Shown here piece after piece: positions 9,565-17,504 of a stretch of DNA of 64,000 bases. The number at the start of each line of letters is the position of its first letter. Positions within the stretch are counted from its first letter, which is position 1. This DNA is from Variovorax brevis (GTDB taxonomy: Bacteria; Pseudomonadota; Gammaproteobacteria; Burkholderiales; Burkholderiaceae_C). The notes below the pieces were generated by a model that did no database searches, was not told the origin of the DNA, and was given only the letters and a program-made list of their open reading frames with translations. The position numbers were made by a program, and so were the translations under genes. The stretch covers positions 1-64,000 of the forward strand of contig NZ_JASZYG010000002.1 in the NCBI RefSeq assembly GCF_030317105.1. The letters run 5' to 3'.

Positions 9565-10956
9565 TCAACGCTCGCTGATGGCGCGCAGGTTTTCGGAGGT
9601 GTAGAAGTTCTCCTTGAACTTCGGATCCTTCGACTCGACGAACCAGCGGATGTCCTTGCCAGCGGCCAGCGGCGTCTGGTCGAACAGGTAGCGGCCTTCA
9701 GGCAGGTTGTATTGAACGAAGGCAGGGTTGTCGCAGCTGCCCGTCTCGTACACCGGAATCACGAAGGACTCGCGCACCTTGGCGATCTTTCCTTGTGCGT
9801 CGTAGTCGTCGGCCACCACGGCAGACCAGCTGTCTTCGTCCAGGTAGAAGGTGCGCTTGGGCGCGATGTGGCGAACGCCGGACTTGACCGTGGCCTCGAC
9901 CACCCACACGCGGTGCAGCTCATAGCGGCGCACCGAGGGGTCGAGCGAATCGGGCTTGGCCACGGCTTCCAACTTGGCCGCCGGGTCGTACATGCCGAAG
10001 CTGTTGTAGCCGACGTAGATTTCCTTCTTGCCGACCAGCTTCCAGTCGAAGCGGTCCATCGTGCCGTTGAACACGCGCGGCTCGTCCACCGTGTACTGGT
10101 TCTCGAAGCCGACCTGCGGCGCGTCATAGGCGTAGGTCGGCATGCGGCGCACGCGGCGCTGGCCGGGGAAGTAATAGAAGGCTTCGCTCGGCTTGTCGGT
10201 GTACAGCGTGTACGACAGCGCCTGGCCCGCCAGCGCCGTGGGCGACGAGTAGGCGAAGTAGGTGTAGTACTCCACCGGCGGCAGCGTCGACATCAGTGCC
10301 GAACCCTTCTTGCCCCACGGCAGGTAGTAGGTCTGCGTGGCACCGGCCTGGATCCATTCGGTGGCGCCCTTGCGCGGTGACAGCGAGACGTAGTTGAGCG
10401 GCCACTCGAAGCCCACGCCCGCGTACTTCATCTTGTAGTTCCACATGGCCTCGGCGCCATTGGCGGGCATCGGGAAAGGCACGCCCGGCACCACGGCTTC
10501 CTTCAGGCTCCAGCCGTCGTCGCCCAGCTTGGCGGTGCTGACGTTCTTCTTTGTGTTCTGCTGCACGAAGTCCGGCACGCTGCAGGTGCGGCGCGTGGGG
10601 TACACGTCCATGCGGTAGCCCTTGGTCTGCTTGATGAGCGCGACCTGGCCGGGCGAGAGCTTGTCGGCGTACTTGTCGACGTTGCCCGCATCGATGGAGA
10701 ACAGCGGCTTGTCGCCCTTGAACTTGAAGAAGTCCTCGCGCTTCTTGCCCGGCGCCCAGCCCGCGTCGGCCGGATCGGCTGCGGCGAAGGCGGGGATCGT
10801 GCCGTCCTTGCTGGCGGCTTTCTCGGCGCCGGTGGCCGTCAGCTCGGCGCCAAGACGCGAAGCGTCGGCAGCGGCAGCCGCGGGAAATGACACGAACACG
10901 GTGAACGCCGTGGAAATCGCAATGGCGACGGCGGACCTGGCTGGCGAAAATTTCAT
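9565..10956 (-). CDS. DUF1329 family periplasmic protein
   Basis: A 463-residue exported protein with a signal peptide (AIAISTAFTVFVSFPAAAAA). It has the conserved texture of DUF1329 (PF07044): repeated lipid-binding-like beta segments including YVGYNSFGMYDP and a C-terminal block with two cysteines near residue 410. The family is thought to resemble LolA/LolB-like lipoprotein-binding folds. It is the first gene of the seven-gene operon, so the operon promoter should lie in the 360 bp upstream, where a repeated TGCAC element occurs at 11055-11104. It likely works with DUF1302 and the RND protein in transfer across the envelope. The substrate is unknown. Confidence 0.87.
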   Translation of the reverse strand: MKFSPARSAVAIAISTAFTVFVSFPAAAAADASRLGAELTATGAEKAASKDGTIPAFAAADPADAGWAPGKKREDFFKFKGDKPLFSIDAGNVDKYADKLSPGQVALIKQTKGYRMDVYPTRRTCSVPDFVQQNTKKNVSTAKLGDDGWSLKEAVVPGVPFPMPANGAEAMWNYKMKYAGVGFEWPLNYVSLSPRKGATEWIQAGATQTYYLPWGKKGSALMSTLPPVEYYTYFAYSSPTALAGQALSYTLYTDKPSEAFYYFPGQRRVRRMPTYAYDAPQVGFENQYTVDEPRVFNGTMDRFDWKLVGKKEIYVGYNSFGMYDPAAKLEAVAKPDSLDPSVRRYELHRVWVVEATVKSGVRHIAPKRTFYLDEDSWSAVVADDYDAQGKIAKVRESFVIPVYETGSCDNPAFVQYNLPEGRYLFDQTPLAAGKDIRWFVESKDPKFKENFYTSENLRAISER

Positions 10957-11054
10957 GAAGAGCCTCCCTCGGAGAAGAGCGCAAGCGTCTGGGTAGACGG
11001 GGTTGAAGACACCGCTTGAGCGGACCCGTCAAAGGTAGTTGCGCGGGGGCGAGA

Positions 11055-11104
11055 GCGCTTGCACTGGCGTGCACGACGACGTGGAAAGGCGTGCATGTGT
11101 GCAA
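11055..11104 (-). promoter_or_regulatory. TGCAC direct-repeat element A (candidate AraC-type operator)
   Basis: On the plus strand the element carries TTGCAC at 11059, GTGCAC at 11069, GTGCAT at 11091 and GTGCAA at 11099. The first three have the same 10- and 22-bp spacing as the element at 17505-17547, and a 12-base identical core, GCGCTTGCACTG, starts both. Start-to-start spacing near one and two helical turns is typical of sites for AraC-family dimers. It lies about 100 bp upstream of the first gene of the amino-alcohol/RND operon. The FeaR-like protein encoded at 17571-18530 is the obvious candidate ligand. Confidence 0.6.
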
Positions 11105-11189
11105 GGTCGGCGCACGCGATTCACCGCGACGAGGCGCGGGATCGTCGATGCGATTGGAGTTGGGTGGGAGAGCCGGGGCAAGCTCGGCA

Positions 11190-11218
11190 GGTTGTTACGG
11201 GACTGCCGCGCAACAACC
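11190..11218. repeat. Inverted repeat 3' of the toxin gene
   Basis: Perfect arms GGTTGTT and AACAACC are separated by 15 bases. It lies about 100 bp beyond the stop of the toxin gene, so it may act as a transcript end or processing site. There is no T run. Confidence 0.35.
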
Positions 11219-11318
11219 GGGATGCCGCGCACACACGCGTCGGCGGGTGCTCAATGGCATGGGGACCGCATCAATGACTTCGTGAACGATCCGGGCGGAA
11301 TGCGCTTCGACAACCGCG

Positions 11319-11711
11319 TCAGACGGCAGCAGGCGGCATTCGGTAGGACAACTGTCGCTCGTGTCGCAGGGACAGCAACACTGCTTCCCGCTCGGAATGC
11401 GCGTAGAGCATGACGTGCCGAGCCAGCACCAGTTCTCGCAGGTGTGGCATGCCGAGTGCCTGCGCCAGTTCCCTTGCCTGCGCGGCTTGGAACTGGCCCC
11501 AACTCGACCTGGCATCGAGAAAGCGGGCTGGCCGGCCGCTCGCGGGCGCAAAGGAAATGAGTGCGCGCGCCTTGACGACCTCGCCTTGCAAATTCTTGAA
11601 GCGCCCTTGGGCGGAACCAGCGTCCTGTTCCTGCATGAAGGCGAGTGCGCGACGAAGGCATGCCAGAAAGTTCGGAACCGCCCGAACCCTTGCGTTGACG
11701 GGAAGGCTCAC
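11319..11711 (-). CDS. ParE/RelE-superfamily toxin-like protein
   Basis: A 130-residue basic protein from a GTG start whose GTGA overlaps the stop of the antitoxin gene. The N-terminal half has an alpha-helical ParE-like texture (ARVRAVPNFLACLRRALAF). The C-terminal half has LVLARHVMLYAHSEREAVLLSLRHERQLSY, where Y/H-rich strands resemble the end of RelE/ParE toxins. The tight overlap with a Phd/YefM-like antitoxin supports a type II toxin acting on gyrase or on ribosome-associated mRNA. The sequence alone does not say which. It is somewhat longer than typical ParE (about 100 residues). The pair lies between two catabolic operons and may stabilise the region. Confidence 0.65.
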   Translation of the reverse strand: MSLPVNARVRAVPNFLACLRRALAFMQEQDAGSAQGRFKNLQGEVVKARALISFAPASGRPARFLDARSSWGQFQAAQARELAQALGMPHLRELVLARHVMLYAHSEREAVLLSLRHERQLSYRMPPAAV

Positions 11712-12001
11712 GGTTTCGATGCGACGCCAAGCGCCTGATCCAGTTCCTCATCGGACACGAACTGACCGCCCAAGGCCTGCCGCAAGCCGGTAATGGCGTC
11801 ATCTGCCAGCACGAGGCTTGCGTGCTCTTCTTCAAGGGCGTGGTAGTAGTCGAGTCGGCGCGCGTCAACCAAGGCCACGTAACTCGCGCCGTTCTTGGTC
11901 AACACTTTCTCCGAGCCGCTGCCCACCACGTCTTCGGCCAACTCGGTGAGTCGGGCGCGGGCTTCGCTGATGGGGACGATGTCAGATGCTCGCAATGCCA
12001 T
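11708..12001 (-). CDS. Phd/YefM-type antitoxin
   Basis: A 97-residue protein with the Phd/YefM N-terminal DNA-binding signature: a short strand, SEARARLTELAEDVVGSGSEKVLTKNGA, then YVALVDARRLDYY. The C-terminal ~40 residues are acidic and helical, as expected for the toxin-neutralising tail. It is the first gene of the pair and overlaps the toxin by 4 bp. Antitoxins of this class bind the toxin and repress their own promoter. The repeated CGTTAA at 12013-12030, just upstream, is a candidate operator. Confidence 0.82.
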   Translation of the reverse strand: MALRASDIVPISEARARLTELAEDVVGSGSEKVLTKNGASYVALVDARRLDYYHALEEEHASLVLADDAITGLRQALGGQFVSDEELDQALGVASKP

Positions 12002-12012
12002 TTAGCAGTATC

Positions 12013-12030
12013 CGTTAAGGTTTGCGTTAA
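12013..12030 (-). promoter_or_regulatory. CGTTAA direct repeat upstream of the antitoxin
   Basis: Two copies of CGTTAA start 12 bp apart (12013 and 12025) in a locally AT-rich patch 12 bp before the antitoxin start. Position and repetition fit an autoregulatory operator. No footprint is known for this system. Confidence 0.35.
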
Positions 12031-12141
12031 TGACAGTCTAATGGGCGGACCACCTTGCTGCAACCAGGCCGTTTTCAGAGCTCTTGCAATACCGCGCCAA
12101 TTCCGAAGGGCGCAACGCCGTCCTGGGGCAGGCTGCTGTCG

Positions 12142-12591
12142 CTATCTCCCTTGCGGCATGGCATCCAGCAACGCCCGCCGCGTGGCCGCAAAGTCCAGCG
12201 GTCGACTTCCGCGCAAGCGCGCGATTTCCTGCGCGGTGTAGCGCGGGTTGCCGGCCGGCGTTGCGTCATCGCCCATGCGCGGCACCAGCCAGTTCATCAA
12301 CTCCGCGACCTGCTTGTCATTGAGGCCGGAGTTCATCACGCCGGGCACCTGTGTGATGTATTCGCGGCCGCCCGGCACCTGAAGGAATCTGGGCAGCGTG
12401 CCCGACATCGACGGGATGCCCTTGCCGGGCGCCCCGCCGCCATCGACGAGATGGCAGCCAACGCAATGGAGCAGGTAGTTGCGCTGGGCTCTTGCAGCAT
12501 TGACCTCGACGTCTTCGGCCCATGCGTGCGCCGACCACAGTGCGAGCGTGGCGAGCAACGCACGGCCATGCACGGCGGCCCATCCCTTCAT
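12142..12591 (-). CDS. Monoheme c-type cytochrome, last gene of the amine dehydrogenase operon
   Basis: A 149-residue exported protein: signal peptide ending near SAHAWA, then one heme-binding CVGCH motif at about residues 43-47. Methionines further on (for example in VPGVMNSG) could be the sixth ligand. The ATG at 12591 shares one base with the stop of the preceding cytochrome gene, and a GTG at 12594 is the alternative. As part of the aromatic amine dehydrogenase operon it is likely a periplasmic electron carrier between the TTQ enzyme and the respiratory chain, alone or with the second cytochrome. The family is a generic class I cytochrome c. There is no second heme motif, so it is not MauG. 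Confidence 0.85.
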   Translation of the reverse strand: MKGWAAVHGRALLATLALWSAHAWAEDVEVNAARAQRNYLLHCVGCHLVDGGGAPGKGIPSMSGTLPRFLQVPGGREYITQVPGVMNSGLNDKQVAELMNWLVPRMGDDATPAGNPRYTAQEIARLRGSRPLDFAATRRALLDAMPQGR

Positions 12592-13055
12592 CACGGCATC
12601 GCGCGTGCGCGCATGTCACGCAGCTCCTTGTGCGCGACCTTCGTGCCCTTGGCGCGGGCCATGTCTTCCGCGGTGAAGTTGCTGGCCGCGACGCCATTGA
12701 GGTCACGCGCGACATAGTTCGCAACGGCCGCAAGGTCGGCATCGCTCAGTGCGCTCTGCGCCGGCATTGCACCATTGAAAGTCTGGCCGGCCGAGACGAT
12801 CTTGCCGCTCAGGCCCTGGGTCAGGACGAGCGCGATGTAGCGGCTGCCGTCTTCGGCGCGCAGCATCGGCGCCAGCGTGCTCGCCAGCGCAGGCGCAAGG
12901 CCGGGCATGCCCTGTCCGCCCGCCTGATGGCAGGCGGCGCAGTTCGCATTGAAGACCGCGAGTCCCGCCGGCACTGAGACATCGGCGGCGTGCGCGAACG
13001 TGGAAAGCGCCAGTGCGCTGAGCGCAGCGAAAAGTTGTCGTGATACTTTCATCAT
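12591..13055 (-). CDS. Monoheme c-type cytochrome, class I
   Basis: A 154-residue protein with a signal peptide (LFAALSALALSTFAHA), then CAACH at residues 39-43 and a later NGAMPAQ segment that could supply the axial methionine. Start and stop overlap the neighbouring genes by a few bases, so it is translationally coupled to the dehydrogenase small subunit. Electrons from AADH are classically taken by azurin. Here two cytochromes c are encoded in the operon, suggesting a cytochrome acceptor chain. Heme attachment would use the general Ccm system, which is not in this window. Confidence 0.87.
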   Translation of the reverse strand: MMKVSRQLFAALSALALSTFAHAADVSVPAGLAVFNANCAACHQAGGQGMPGLAPALASTLAPMLRAEDGSRYIALVLTQGLSGKIVSAGQTFNGAMPAQSALSDADLAAVANYVARDLNGVAASNFTAEDMARAKGTKVAHKELRDMRARAMP

Positions 13056-13603
13056 TCCTTCTCCGCCACGCCGACGATCACCGACACGGTGCAGTGGTAC
13101 ACCGAGCTGTCGTTAGCCATGCACCAGTTCACGTCGTTGTGCACGCCGAGCCGATAGCCCGGCCGATCGCCGTGGTTGGTGTTGCAGAAGCACTGGCCGC
13201 AGGAAGTGCGACCGCAGCAGTCGTTGTAGCTCACGAGGTAGTCTTTGCCGTCCGCCGGGTTGTGGCAGGTGCCGACCCACGACACCTTCGATGCCGTAGT
13301 GCCGGGCGGGCAAGTCGTCGAGCTGCCGCCGCAGCACGAGCACAAGAAACCATCGACCGAGCAGTAGCGCCAGTAGTCGCAATCGGTAGCCGTCGCCGGC
13401 CCCTTCTTGGGTGCGCCTGCGCCACCGTGGCCCGCTGCGTGCGCCTGCGAAGTGCGATCGAAAGGCAGCACCGGCAGCGTGAAAGCCGCCGCAACGATCG
13501 TGCGCCCCACGCCCACCAGCAGGCTGCGACGCGAGGTCGTTTGCGCGAGTGTTCGGCTGCGTCGCTCGGTGGCGGCGTCCAGCCAGGACCAGAGCGATTT
13601 CAT
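13052..13603 (-). CDS. aauA: Aromatic amine dehydrogenase, small (TTQ-bearing) subunit
   Basis: A 183-residue precursor with a Tat signal (SRRSLLVGVG, twin Arg 25-26). The mature part is cysteine-rich: 14 Cys from residue 75 on, as I recall for Alcaligenes AADH, against 12 in methylamine dehydrogenase. Trp109 (SWVGTC) and Trp160 (VNWCMA) are 51 apart, the same spacing as the two tryptophans fused into tryptophan tryptophylquinone. Asp128 in YNDCC matches the catalytic aspartate 19 residues after the first Trp. HNDVNWCMAN and CHNPADGKDYL are also AADH-like. The enzyme oxidises arylethylamines in the periplasm to aldehyde and ammonia. The start is the ATG overlapping the aauD stop. Confidence 0.93.
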   Translation of the reverse strand: MKSLWSWLDAATERRSRTLAQTTSRRSLLVGVGRTIVAAAFTLPVLPFDRTSQAHAAGHGGAGAPKKGPATATDCDYWRYCSVDGFLCSCCGGSSTTCPPGTTASKVSWVGTCHNPADGKDYLVSYNDCCGRTSCGQCFCNTNHGDRPGYRLGVHNDVNWCMANDSSVYHCTVSVIVGVAEKE

Positions 13604-14235
13604 GACGACTGCGCCTCTGCCGCCGCGGCCCACGCCTTGTGCTGCTCGATGCGCGGCTCCAGGTAGTCCTGCACCGAGGCCACGCCCAGGCTTTGCGCGG
13701 TGAACAGGCTTTCGACCTGCTCGCGCGAATTCACCAGGCCCTTGGCGCGCACGATGCCGTTGCTGTCGATGAGCACTGCATATGGCAGCTTGCTGATGCG
13801 CCAGCGCATGCCCAGTTCCGCCGACAGCAGGTAGGGATGCTTCAGCAGACCGGCACGGCGGCGGAAGACTTCGTGCTCCGGCTGGTCGCCATCCGATGCA
13901 AAGACCAGGTCGAAGGAAGCGGACTCCGCCGCGTGGATCGACTGGAGGATCGGCAGCAGCTTCTTGCACACCGGGCAGGTCGGCGACAGGAAGAACAGCA
14001 GCGTGCTGCGCGGACCCGCCGCGCCCACGGCGAGCGAGCGCCCGTCGAGGGACGACAGTTCCATCACAGGCGCCTGCTCGCCGACCTTGGGGCCGCTGTC
14101 CATCATGAGCGCGCCCATCGGCGCGATGCGTTCGTACAGGATGCCGATCTGGCGCGAGAGTGCGAGCACCGCGACGAGCAGTGCAATGACAGCCGCCCAC
14201 AACACGATGTTGGAGACGATGAGGGCTTCGATCAT
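13600..14235 (-). CDS. aauD: Amine dehydrogenase maturation protein, MauD/AauD type
   Basis: A 211-residue protein with one N-terminal membrane anchor (about 5-27) and a periplasmic thioredoxin-like domain. The motif TCPVCKK (about residue 90) matches the disulfide-handling site of MauD. MauD-type proteins are needed for folding the many disulfides of the small subunit. The gene overlaps aauE and aauA by 4 bp on either side, in the conserved B-E-D-A order. It probably acts together with the integral membrane protein AauE. Confidence 0.92.
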   Translation of the reverse strand: MIEALIVSNIVLWAAVIALLVAVLALSRQIGILYERIAPMGALMMDSGPKVGEQAPVMELSSLDGRSLAVGAAGPRSTLLFFLSPTCPVCKKLLPILQSIHAAESASFDLVFASDGDQPEHEVFRRRAGLLKHPYLLSAELGMRWRISKLPYAVLIDSNGIVRAKGLVNSREQVESLFTAQSLGVASVQDYLEPRIEQHKAWAAAAEAQSS

Positions 14236-14780
14236 GGGGTGTTCCTCAGTTCATGGAGTCTGGATTGGTGGCCGAGCCACAGGTTGACGGCCTTGATGAG
14301 GCCCAGAAGGAAGACGGTGGCCATCAGCGTGGAGACCATGTCCAGCCACACGGTCTGGCGCGCCGCAGGGCTCTGCATCGCCACGATGAGCAGCACGGCC
14401 AGCGCGGCGTTGCGCGCCAGCAGGCCTTCCGACAGTTCGAGCGAATCGCCGCCGCAACCGCAGTCGATTCGGCGTTGGCCGCGCACCAGGTTGATGGCGA
14501 CCGCGCCACTGACGATGGCGAGCAGCACCAGTGCAAGGCACGCGCCGGCAAAGCGCGTGCCGACCGGCAACAGCAGCACACCGGCCGTGGCCTCGCACAA
14601 CGGCAGCAGCCACGCGACGGGCTTGAGCAGCCAGCGCGGCAGCAGGCCGTAGTTCTCCATCAGCGCCATGAAGAGCGGTATGTCCCACAGCTTGGCCATG
14701 GCGCCGAGCAGAAAGATGCAGGCCATCGTGCCGGCCGCGGCGTGCACGAGCACGGGGTCGAAGGTCATGAGGGTGTCCAT
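14232..14780 (-). CDS. aauE: Amine dehydrogenase accessory membrane protein, MauE/AauE type
   Basis: A 182-residue inner-membrane protein with four to five predicted helices and the motif IDCGCGG (about residue 108), typical of MauE-like proteins. This CGC pair is thought to relay redox equivalents to MauD-type proteins for disulfide formation in the small subunit. The ATG at 14780 overlaps the aauB stop by one base (TGATG), so translation is coupled. No other substrate is known for the family. Confidence 0.9.
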   Translation of the reverse strand: MDTLMTFDPVLVHAAAGTMACIFLLGAMAKLWDIPLFMALMENYGLLPRWLLKPVAWLLPLCEATAGVLLLPVGTRFAGACLALVLLAIVSGAVAINLVRGQRRIDCGCGGDSLELSEGLLARNAALAVLLIVAMQSPAARQTVWLDMVSTLMATVFLLGLIKAVNLWLGHQSRLHELRNTP

Positions 14781-15961
14781 CAATGCGACTCCAGGTAGAC
14801 CGGCGTCTCGCCGACGGGCTTCGACTTGACCAGCGGCTTTTCAAGGCCGCGCGGGCTTGTGGCGTCGAAGGCGAGCAGCGTGTTGAGTGCGTTGAGCAAC
14901 ATGAGCTGCGGCTTGTCTCCGCGCGTCATCGTCATCGACAGCGCTGCATGGCCCGGTGCGCGCGACACGCGCTGGTGCGTCTTCAGGTCCACGACCCACA
15001 ACTGCTCGGCCGGGTTCTTGTGCGAGCCTTCCTTGCCCTTTGCGTGCATGCCGACGATCAGCCTGCCGTTTTTGGGCTCGACGGCGAAGAGTTCCATGCC
15101 GCCCGGCCGCCATTGCTGCTTGGCCGATGCGGTGTCGATGAAGGACCACGGCGCCTCGAAGCCGGGCTTGTCACCGGTGAGGTCGATGGCATAGGCCTGC
15201 CCGTAATACGACACGAACCACGCGCGCGAGCCGACCATCTCGTAGTGCATGAAGATCGGGTCCTTGTCCGCGTCGAAGAACTTCGGGCTGCTGCTGCGCG
15301 AGGCCAGCACGCCCTTTTCGTCGAGGTCGAGGGTGGCAAGCGTGCCGTCGCCGCACACGGTGGAAAAGCGCTTCGGCTGCTCCGGCCAGGGAATCACACC
15401 CCAGCACCCGGGTGTCGGGATCTCGGCCGTCACCTTGCGATCCTGCACGTCGACCACCGTCACCGACGTGGCGGGCGTGGCGTTCTGCACCAGCAGGTAG
15501 CGGCCGTCGGCGCTCTGGCGCATCAGCGCCTTGATCTGCAGGCCCTGCGCGTGCTTGGGCGGAATCTCGATCTCGTAGTCGAGCGTGAGGTCCGAGGTGC
15601 GCCAGGCCTCGATCACGTCGGTGCGCGTGCCGCGTTGCAGGCGGCTGTGATAGGTCGTCGCGGCAAAGAGCGTCTGCCGGTCGTTCGACAGCGTGGTCGA
15701 TGCGGCAAAGCCCGCACCGATCATGCCGAGGTACTTCATCTGCTTGCCGTCGATAACGTGCACGCGCCCGTCGACGATGTGGTTCATCGTCGGGTCGTTG
15801 ACGTAAAGGCGCTGGGCATCGGCCGGCGGCAACGCCGTCATGCCCATCTGCTCGGTGGGGAGCTCGGCCTGCGCATGGAATGACAGGGCGACGGCCAGTG
15901 CCGCCATGCCCTGCTTCATCACGCGCAGCCGGCCCATGGCTGGCTGCGTGCGTTCGATCAC
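14780..15961 (-). CDS. aauB: Aromatic amine dehydrogenase, large subunit
   Basis: A seven-bladed propeller subunit of about 393 residues from the GTG at 15961, which overlaps the upstream stop (GTGA). ATGs at 15937 and 15919 give equally plausible signal-peptide starts (MKQGMAALAVALSFHAQA). The mature part carries VYVND-like YVNDPTMNH, TTYHSRLQRGTRTDVIEAW, LLVQNATPATSVTVVDV, CGDGTLATLDL, WRPGGMELF and KEGSHKNPAEQLWVVD. From memory these resemble aralkylamine (aromatic amine) dehydrogenase more than methylamine dehydrogenase. Two large and two small subunits form the periplasmic enzyme. It lies directly after the aldehyde dehydrogenase gene. Confidence 0.92.
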   Translation of the reverse strand: MIERTQPAMGRLRVMKQGMAALAVALSFHAQAELPTEQMGMTALPPADAQRLYVNDPTMNHIVDGRVHVIDGKQMKYLGMIGAGFAASTTLSNDRQTLFAATTYHSRLQRGTRTDVIEAWRTSDLTLDYEIEIPPKHAQGLQIKALMRQSADGRYLLVQNATPATSVTVVDVQDRKVTAEIPTPGCWGVIPWPEQPKRFSTVCGDGTLATLDLDEKGVLASRSSSPKFFDADKDPIFMHYEMVGSRAWFVSYYGQAYAIDLTGDKPGFEAPWSFIDTASAKQQWRPGGMELFAVEPKNGRLIVGMHAKGKEGSHKNPAEQLWVVDLKTHQRVSRAPGHAALSMTMTRGDKPQLMLLNALNTLLAFDATSPRGLEKPLVKSKPVGETPVYLESH

Positions 15962-17439
15962 ATCACCACCGTCACGACCTTCTCTTCGAGGAAGCCGTCG
16001 AGGGCCACCTGCGACAAGTCGCGGCCGACGCCGCTGTCCTTGCGGCCGCCCCACGGCAGGCGCGCATCGAGCGGGCTCCAGCCGTTGACGGCCACGGCGC
16101 CGACCTTCAGGCGCGAGGCGATCGTGTGCGCGGTGTTGACGTTCTGCGTCCACACCGAAGCCGACAGGCCGTAGACCGTGTCGTTGGCCATGGCGATGGC
16201 TTGCTCATCCGTGTCGAACGGGATGATGGTGCCGACGGGACCGAACACTTCGTCACGCGCAATGCGCATGTCGGGATCGACGTCCGCAAAAATGGTGGGA
16301 CGCACGAAGAAGCCCTTGCTTGGCAGCGCTTCGCCACCGGCCACGAGCCGCGCACCGTCCTGCACGGCGGCCTGGATGTGCGCCTGCACGCGCGCTTGGT
16401 GCTTCGCGCTGATGAGCGGGCCCATCTGCGTCTTCGCATCGAACGGGTCGCCGAGTTGCATCGAGCTGGCAGCGCCGGCCAGCGCGTTCACCACGTCGTT
16501 GTAGCGCGAGCGATGCACCAGCACGCGCGTGCCGGCTGCGCAGGTCTGGCCCTGGTCGATGAACAGGCCCATCGCCACGCCGCCAATCGCCTGGTCGAGT
16601 TGCGCGTCGGCCATGATGATCTGCGGCGCCTTGCCGCCGAGCTCCAGCGTGAGGCGCTTGAACTTCGGGCCGGCTTCGCGGGCGATGGTGCGGCCCACTT
16701 CGGTGCTGCCGGTGAAGCTGATCTTGTCGACGCCGGGATGGTTGACGAGGGCGCTGCCCACCGTCGGGCCCATGCCGTGCACCAGGTTGACGACACCGGC
16801 CGGAAAGCCCGCCTCCGTCACCAGGTCCGCCAGCGCGCTGACGGCCAGCGGCGCATCTTCCGAAGGCTTGAGCACCACGGTGCATCCGGCCGCGAGCGCG
16901 GGCGCCAGCTTCCAGCAGGCGATCATCAGCGGTGCATTCCACGGCACGATGAGGGCGGCCACGCCGACGGCTTCGCGCACGGTGTAGTTGAGGGTCGGGC
17001 GCCCCATGAAGCCGCCGGTGGGGATCTGGCGGCCTTCGATCTTGTCGGCCCAGCCGGCGAAGTAGCGCAGCGTGTCGATGGAATTGGGCAGGTCGAGCAT
17101 GCGCATTTCCATCAGCGTGCGTCCCTGTTCGCGCGCCAGGATGGCGACGAATTTTTCGGCATCGCGTTCGAGCAGATCGGCGAGCTTGAGCAGCAGGCGG
17201 GCGCGCGCCGCGCCGGGCAACTTGCTCCATTCGCCGCCGTCGAACTGGGCGCGTGCTGCGGCCACGGCCGCATCGACGTCTTGCGTCGTGCCTTGCGCCA
17301 CGCGCGCCAGCACGTCGCCGGTGCTTGGCTCGAACTTGTCGAACAGGGCGCCATCGGAGGCTTTGCGGCGCTCGCCGGCGATCAGGTGCTGCGTTGAATA
17401 TTCGTTGGACACGGAGGACTCCTTCTGATGGTCTGACAC
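15958..17439 (-). CDS. Aldehyde dehydrogenase, probable arylacetaldehyde dehydrogenase
   Basis: A 493-residue NAD(P)-dependent aldehyde dehydrogenase. Visible are the NAD-fold segment FTGSTEVGRTIA, LELGGKAPQ with the general base Glu, the catalytic cysteine in GQTCAAGTR (about residue 300) and EVFGPVGTI. It is the first gene of the operon and is translationally coupled to aauB. The arrangement and a FeaR-like regulator upstream fit a phenylacetaldehyde dehydrogenase (FeaB/PadA role), oxidising the aldehyde made by AADH to the arylacetic acid. It is cytoplasmic (no signal peptide), so the aldehyde must cross the inner membrane. Exact aldehyde preference is inferred from context. Confidence 0.88.
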   Translation of the reverse strand: MSDHQKESSVSNEYSTQHLIAGERRKASDGALFDKFEPSTGDVLARVAQGTTQDVDAAVAAARAQFDGGEWSKLPGAARARLLLKLADLLERDAEKFVAILAREQGRTLMEMRMLDLPNSIDTLRYFAGWADKIEGRQIPTGGFMGRPTLNYTVREAVGVAALIVPWNAPLMIACWKLAPALAAGCTVVLKPSEDAPLAVSALADLVTEAGFPAGVVNLVHGMGPTVGSALVNHPGVDKISFTGSTEVGRTIAREAGPKFKRLTLELGGKAPQIIMADAQLDQAIGGVAMGLFIDQGQTCAAGTRVLVHRSRYNDVVNALAGAASSMQLGDPFDAKTQMGPLISAKHQARVQAHIQAAVQDGARLVAGGEALPSKGFFVRPTIFADVDPDMRIARDEVFGPVGTIIPFDTDEQAIAMANDTVYGLSASVWTQNVNTAHTIASRLKVGAVAVNGWSPLDARLPWGGRKDSGVGRDLSQVALDGFLEEKVVTVVM

Positions 17440-17504
17440 TGCTTTTGAGCGCGTCCGGCATGCGCCGAACGGGTAGGGTCAAGACTACAAACGGAGGGCG
17501 CGAG

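Larger units (their letters stand above)
10957..11318. other. Gene-free control region, 362 bp
   Basis: No convincing gene is seen. The region holds the upstream control region of the DUF1329-to-permease operon, including the TGCAC-repeat element at 11055-11104 and a TTTGAC hexamer just after it in the direction of transcription. A 7-bp inverted repeat lies at 11190-11218. The right end is the 3' flank of the toxin gene. Short open frames here have poor start sites and compositions. Confidence 0.6.

Noticed and set aside
13052..15961. Annotation as methylamine dehydrogenase
   Set aside because: The extra cysteines, the HNDVNWCMAN stretch and the large-subunit motifs fit aromatic amine dehydrogenase better, and an arylacetaldehyde-type dehydrogenase and FeaR-like regulator accompany it.
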